Origin: Burkholderia sp. E7m39
GTDB lineage: Bacteria; Pseudomonadota; Gammaproteobacteria; Burkholderiales; Burkholderiaceae
Direction of reading: 5' to 3'
Assembly (NCBI GenBank): GCA_001319865.1
Contig: BBSL01000018.1
Location: 1-35,473, forward strand
DNA length: 35,473 nucleotides
The notes under the pieces are model-generated. The model was not told the origin of the DNA and searched no databases. It was given only the letters and a program-made list of their open reading frames with translations. Positions 32,450 to 35,473 of this stretch are shown here, piece after piece; the first letter of the stretch is position 1; each line of letters begins with the position of its first letter. Both the position numbers and the translations under genes were made by a program.

Positions 32450-33490
32450 TCACAGACAAACAGGCTCTGCCTCCAGCATCACGCCGAAGCGCTGCGCGAC
32501 GTCCTGCTGGATCGCCTTCGCAAGCGCCAGCACGTCGGCGCCGCTCGCGCCGCCGCGATTGACGAGCACGAGCGCCTGCCGTTCATGCACGCCTGCCGCC
32601 CCCAGCGCGCGCCCCTTCCAGCCGCAGCGGTCGATCAGCCAACCCGCCGCAAGCTTCACGCGCCCGTCGGCCTGGCGATACGAAACGATCTCGGGCTCCT
32701 TCGCGAGCAGCGCATCGAACTGCGCCGGGTCGACGACAGGATTCTTAAAAAAACTGCCGGCGTTGCCGAGCGCGAGCGGGTCGGGCAGCTTCGCGCGCCG
32801 CACCGCGACGACGGCATCGAATATCGCCTGAGGCGTCGGCGTTGCATCGCCGAGTCCGACGGCAGCCAGTTCGCGCGCGATGTCGGCGTAGCCGGCGCGC
32901 GGCACCCAGGCTTTCGGCAACCTGAACGTCACCGACACGATCACGTAACGCTCGCGTCCTTCCTGCTTGAACAGACTGTCGCGATAGCCGAAGCGGCAGG
33001 CGCTGGCGTCAAGCTCGACGGTTTCGCCCGTCGCCAGCTCGATTGCGCGCAGCGACGCGAAGCGCTCGCACATCTCCAGCCCGTACGCGCCGATGTTCTG
33101 GATCGGCGCCGCGCCCACCGTGCCCGGAATCAGCGCAAGATTTTCGAGGCCGGGCATGCCCTCTGCGAGCGTCCACGACACGAACTCGTGCCAGTTCTCG
33201 CCTGCCGCCGCCTCGACATACCAGGCGTCGGCGTCCTCGCGAACCAGCTTGCGGCCGCGCAGACCGATCAACAGCACGACGCCCTCGACATCGCGCGTCA
33301 GCACGACGTTGCTGCCGCCGCCCAGCACCAGCCGCGGCAGGCCCGCCACGCGCGGGTCGCGCAGAGCGGCAAGCAGTTGCGCCTCGCTTTCGATGCGGCA
33401 AGCGAGCCGAGCGCGGACGTCGAAACCGAACGTGTTGTGTGACTTGAGCGGGTAGTCGGCAGAGAAGGAAACGGAATCGGGCTGGGACAT
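32450..33490 (-). CDS. murB: UDP-N-acetylenolpyruvoylglucosamine reductase
   Basis: This 346-residue FAD/NADPH enzyme makes UDP-N-acetylmuramic acid. Signatures: [11 protein letters not shown], the FAD-binding [10 protein letters not shown] (GGGSN 57-61), [36 protein letters not shown] with the catalytic Ser, and a C-terminal LEAEPVCL with the catalytic Glu. It is the type I (E. coli-like) form. The frame continues far upstream, but the ATG at 33490 is where family similarity begins. Divergent from yajQ. Confidence 0.96.
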   Translation of the reverse strand: MSQPDSVSFSADYPLKSHNTFGFDVRARLACRIESEAQLLAALRDPRVAGLPRLVLGGGSNVVLTRDVEGVVLLIGLRGRKLVREDADAWYVEAAAGENWHEFVSWTLAEGMPGLENLALIPGTVGAAPIQNIGAYGLEMCERFASLRAIELATGETVELDASACRFGYRDSLFKQEGRERYVIVSVTFRLPKAWVPRAGYADIARELAAVGLGDATPTPQAIFDAVVAVRRAKLPDPLALGNAGSFFKNPVVDPAQFDALLAKEPEIVSYRQADGRVKLAAGWLIDRCGWKGRALGAAGVHERQALVLVNRGGASGADVLALAKAIQQDVAQRFGVMLEAEPVCL

Positions 33491-33549
33491 CTGAGGTTCT
33501 GGCAAGCGCCGCGCGGCTGACGAGGCGGGCGGCAACCCGCCCGCGAACC

Positions 33550-33579
33550 TTGGGCAAAAGGGAAAGGCGTCGGTAAAAT
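33550..33579 (+). promoter_or_regulatory. Candidate yajQ promoter
   Basis: TTGGGC (33550-33555), 18-bp spacer, TAAAAT (33574-33579). Leader of about 70 nt to the yajQ ATG. It lies between divergent murB and yajQ. Confidence 0.5.
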
Positions 33580-33656
33580 GACACCGGTTCGTGATTATAG
33601 CGAGTGCGCCGCCCGCAGCCTTGCGCGGCGCCCCGCGAAACAAATGGGAGAAAGCA

Positions 33657-34142
33657 ATGCCATCGTTTGACGTCGTCTGCGAAGCCAACATGATCGAAGT
33701 GAAGAACGCGATCGAGCAGTCCAACAAGGAAATCTCGACGCGCTTCGACTTCAAGGGCTCGGACGCCCGCGTCGAGCAGAAAGAACGCGAACTGACCGCG
33801 TTCGCCGACGATGAATTCAAGCTCGGCCAGGTGAAGGACGTGCTGGTGTCGAAAATGGCCAAGCGCAATGTGGACGTGCGCTTCCTGGACTACGGCAAGA
33901 TCGAGAAGATCGGCGGCGACAAGGTCAAGCAGGTCGTCACCGTGAAGAAGGGCGTGTCGGGCGATCTCGCGAAGAAGATCGTCAAGCTCGTGAAGGACAG
34001 CAAGATCAAGGTGCAGGCGAGCATCCAGGGCGACGCGGTGCGTGTGACGGGCGCCAAGCGCGACGACCTGCAAAGCGTGATCGCGATGCTGCGCAAGGAC
34101 GTGACCGACACGCCTCTCGACTTCAACAACTTCCGCGATTGA
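33657..34142 (+). CDS. yajQ: YajQ-family nucleotide-binding protein
   Basis: This 161-residue protein of the YajQ family (two ferredoxin-like domains) begins [20 protein letters not shown] and ends [11 protein letters not shown], both typical. Members bind nucleotides; some, such as the Xanthomonas one, bind cyclic-di-GMP and act with a transcription factor. Whether this one binds cyclic-di-GMP is not shown by sequence. GGGAG lies 7-8 nt before the ATG. The window thus has two potential c-di-GMP proteins, the other being the degenerate EAL protein. Confidence 0.93.
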   Translation: MPSFDVVCEANMIEVKNAIEQSNKEISTRFDFKGSDARVEQKERELTAFADDEFKLGQVKDVLVSKMAKRNVDVRFLDYGKIEKIGGDKVKQVVTVKKGVSGDLAKKIVKLVKDSKIKVQASIQGDAVRVTGAKRDDLQSVIAMLRKDVTDTPLDFNNFRD

Positions 34143-34264
34143 GCGCGGCCGTCTTCAGGCGCCGCGCCAACGGCGGCGCTTGAAGAGGCGCTTCAGGCGC
34201 ATGCAGGGAAACGCGCCGCCCGATGCGCGGCGCAACGCTGGCAAATGCAAAACAGGCAGCCAGC

Positions 34265-34906
34265 TCAATGCTTGTTCGAAGCCGTGCCCGTCGACGCTTG
34301 CGCCTTCTTCTTCTCGCCGATGCGGCTCTCCTGCCCCGCCACCAGCTTCGCGATGTTTGCGCGGTGCCGCCAGATCAGCAGCGCACTCATCACGACGACG
34401 GCCAGCGCGATCACATTCGCGCCGAACAGAAAGCCGTCGAACAGCGGCGCGAAGATTGCCGCGCACAGCGCGGCCAGCGACGAATAGCGTGTGAAGAACG
34501 CGACGATCAGCCAGGTGAGCAGCGTCGCGATACCGAGAATGGGATTGATCCCGAGCAGCACGCCCGCCGCCGTCGCGACGCCCTTGCCACCCTTGAAGCG
34601 AAAGAAGAGCGGATACAGGTGACCGAGAAACACGGCGACGGCCGAAATCGCGACGGATGTATCGTCGAGCCCGAAGCGCGCCGACAAGTGCCCCGTGAGC
34701 CACACGGCGAGCCAGCCTTTGAATGCGTCGCCAAGCAGCGTCAGGATCGCGGCCTTCTTGTTGCCGCTGCGCAGCACGTTCGTCGCGCCTGGGTTCTTCG
34801 AGCCGTACGAACGCGGGTCGGCCAGCCCCATCGCGGCGCTGACGATCACGGCAAACGACACCGAGCCGATCAGGTAGCTCACGACGGCGACAATCAGGTT
34901 TTCCAT
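34265..34906 (-). CDS. plsY: Glycerol-3-phosphate acyltransferase PlsY
   Basis: This 213-residue inner-membrane protein with five or so hydrophobic helices transfers an acyl group from acyl phosphate to glycerol-3-phosphate, the first phospholipid step. Conserved loops GSKNPGATN (35-43), GHLYP (95-99) and GGKG (106-109) are intact. The C-terminal cytosolic tail is Lys/Ala-rich. The ATG at 34906 is the family start. It lies downstream of ybaK on the same strand and converges with yajQ. Confidence 0.95.
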   Translation of the reverse strand: MENLIVAVVSYLIGSVSFAVIVSAAMGLADPRSYGSKNPGATNVLRSGNKKAAILTLLGDAFKGWLAVWLTGHLSARFGLDDTSVAISAVAVFLGHLYPLFFRFKGGKGVATAAGVLLGINPILGIATLLTWLIVAFFTRYSSLAALCAAIFAPLFDGFLFGANVIALAVVVMSALLIWRHRANIAKLVAGQESRIGEKKKAQASTGTASNKH

Positions 34907-35018
34907 GTTGAAACTCTTATCAGTGTCGGAAAGCGCAAGGAGCACGGGCGCCCGCGCTGGTCAGGAGGGGCAGCTAGCGCAACGGCGCACATTCTACCGA
35001 ACCCTCCACCTGCTTTTG

Positions 35019-35057
35019 CAGGCGCGTGCAACAGGCGCGTGCAACAGGCGCGTGCAA
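35019..35057. repeat. Three perfect 13-bp tandem repeats between ybaK and plsY
   Basis: CAGGCGCGTGCAA is repeated three times without mismatch or spacer. TTGCA at the left edge makes TTGCA...TGCAA inverted pairs with each unit. It lies 25 bp after the ybaK stop and about 110 bp upstream of plsY. Function unknown. Confidence 0.85.
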
Positions 35058-35081
35058 CGGCACACGCCACACCCACGCGTC

Positions 35082-35473
35082 TCAGTCGACGCTCGCGCAC
35101 TGCACCGCCTTCGCCGACAGCAGCGAAGTCAGCGCGTGGGGTTCGATGCTGATGAGAAATCCACGCCTGCCGCCGTTGATCCAGATCTTCGCGAGTTCGA
35201 GTATCGTCGATTCGACGTAGACGGGCATCGCTTTCTTCGTGCCGAACGGCGACGTGCCGCCGATCATGTAGCCCGAATGCCGGCTTGCCACTTCGGGTTT
35301 GCACGGTTCGACGCGCTTCGCGCCGATCTGCCGCGCGAGGTTCTTGGTCGACACCGTGCGGTCGCCGTGCATCAGCACGATCAGCGGCTTGGCGTGCTCG
35401 TCCTCCATCACCAGCGTCTTGACGACGTGATGCTCGTCGACGCCGAGCTGCCGCGCGGATTCGCCCGTGCCGT
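35082..35473 (-). CDS. ybaK: Cys-tRNA(Pro)/Cys-tRNA(Cys) deacylase YbaK/EbsC (partial, N-terminus outside window)
   Basis: The visible 130 codons run from the window edge to the stop and match the YbaK editing domain: TGESARQLGVDEHHVVKTLV, HGDRTVSTKNLARQIGAKRV, HSGYMIGGTSPFGTKK, PVYVESTILELAKIWINGG. YbaK hydrolyses Cys mischarged on tRNA(Pro) in trans. The beginning of the gene lies beyond 35473, so a start codon within the window should not be used. plsY follows on the same strand. Confidence 0.92.
   Translation of the reverse strand, partial: GTGESARQLGVDEHHVVKTLVMEDEHAKPLIVLMHGDRTVSTKNLARQIGAKRVEPCKPEVASRHSGYMIGGTSPFGTKKAMPVYVESTILELAKIWINGGRRGFLISIEPHALTSLLSAKAVQCASVD

Noticed and set aside
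35019..35057. CRISPR-like or iteron array
   Set aside because: Three contiguous 13-bp units with no spacers; too short and uniform for CRISPR and no replication gene nearby.

Overview
The window is high-GC DNA whose gene content and order point to the main chromosome of a Burkholderiaceae bacterium, most likely Paraburkholderia. Supporting blocks are xseA-sodB, lpxK-Trm112-kdsB-adk, murJ-sirB1, rpsT, DUF3579-argF, and murB-yajQ-plsY-ybaK. Genus assignment is inference from gene order and protein likeness; no database was searched. I see no tRNA, rRNA, CRISPR array, insertion sequence or prophage.

Layout. 1-5.3 kb is accessory metabolism and regulation: the tail of a glycine-rich protein, an aldo/keto reductase divergent from a HutC-type GntR regulator, and a CaiB-type CoA-transferase divergent from a helix-turn-helix/citrate-synthase fusion that carries a frameshift. 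5.0-8.5 kb holds a DUF2917 protein divergent from a MocR regulator, then an MdtD-like exporter. 8.8-13.4 kb is a signalling block: a degenerate EAL protein tail-to-tail with an ECF41-like sigma factor, which is divergent from an orphan clpP paralogue, followed by a NYN-LOTUS RNA-binding/nuclease-like protein. 13.8-20.1 kb is a complete chaperone-usher fimbrial cluster: major pilin, chaperone, usher, minor pilin, two-domain tip adhesin. 20.2-35.5 kb is conserved housekeeping: sodB, xseA, lpxK, a Trm112-like protein, kdsB, adk, an SDR dehydrogenase, sirB1, murJ, rpsT, DUF3579, a 6S-like RNA, argF, murB, yajQ, plsY and ybaK. The lipid A/Kdo genes lpxK and kdsB, the peptidoglycan genes murB and murJ, and the phospholipid gene plsY make this part rich in envelope biogenesis.

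Best candidate for an undescribed system. The sigma-clpP intergenic region contains two divergent copies of the same bipartite promoter, TGTCACA-N16-CGTC. One faces the sigma gene and one faces clpP. This matches the ECF41-group promoter consensus as I recall it, and it fixes the sigma start codon at 11035. It predicts a self-activating sigma factor driving an orphan ClpP peptidase and possibly the NYN-LOTUS protein. The second candidate is the CoA-transferase / HTH-citrate-synthase pair around a perfect AT-rich palindrome at 3653-3669, which suggests a metabolite-sensing regulator built from an enzyme fold.
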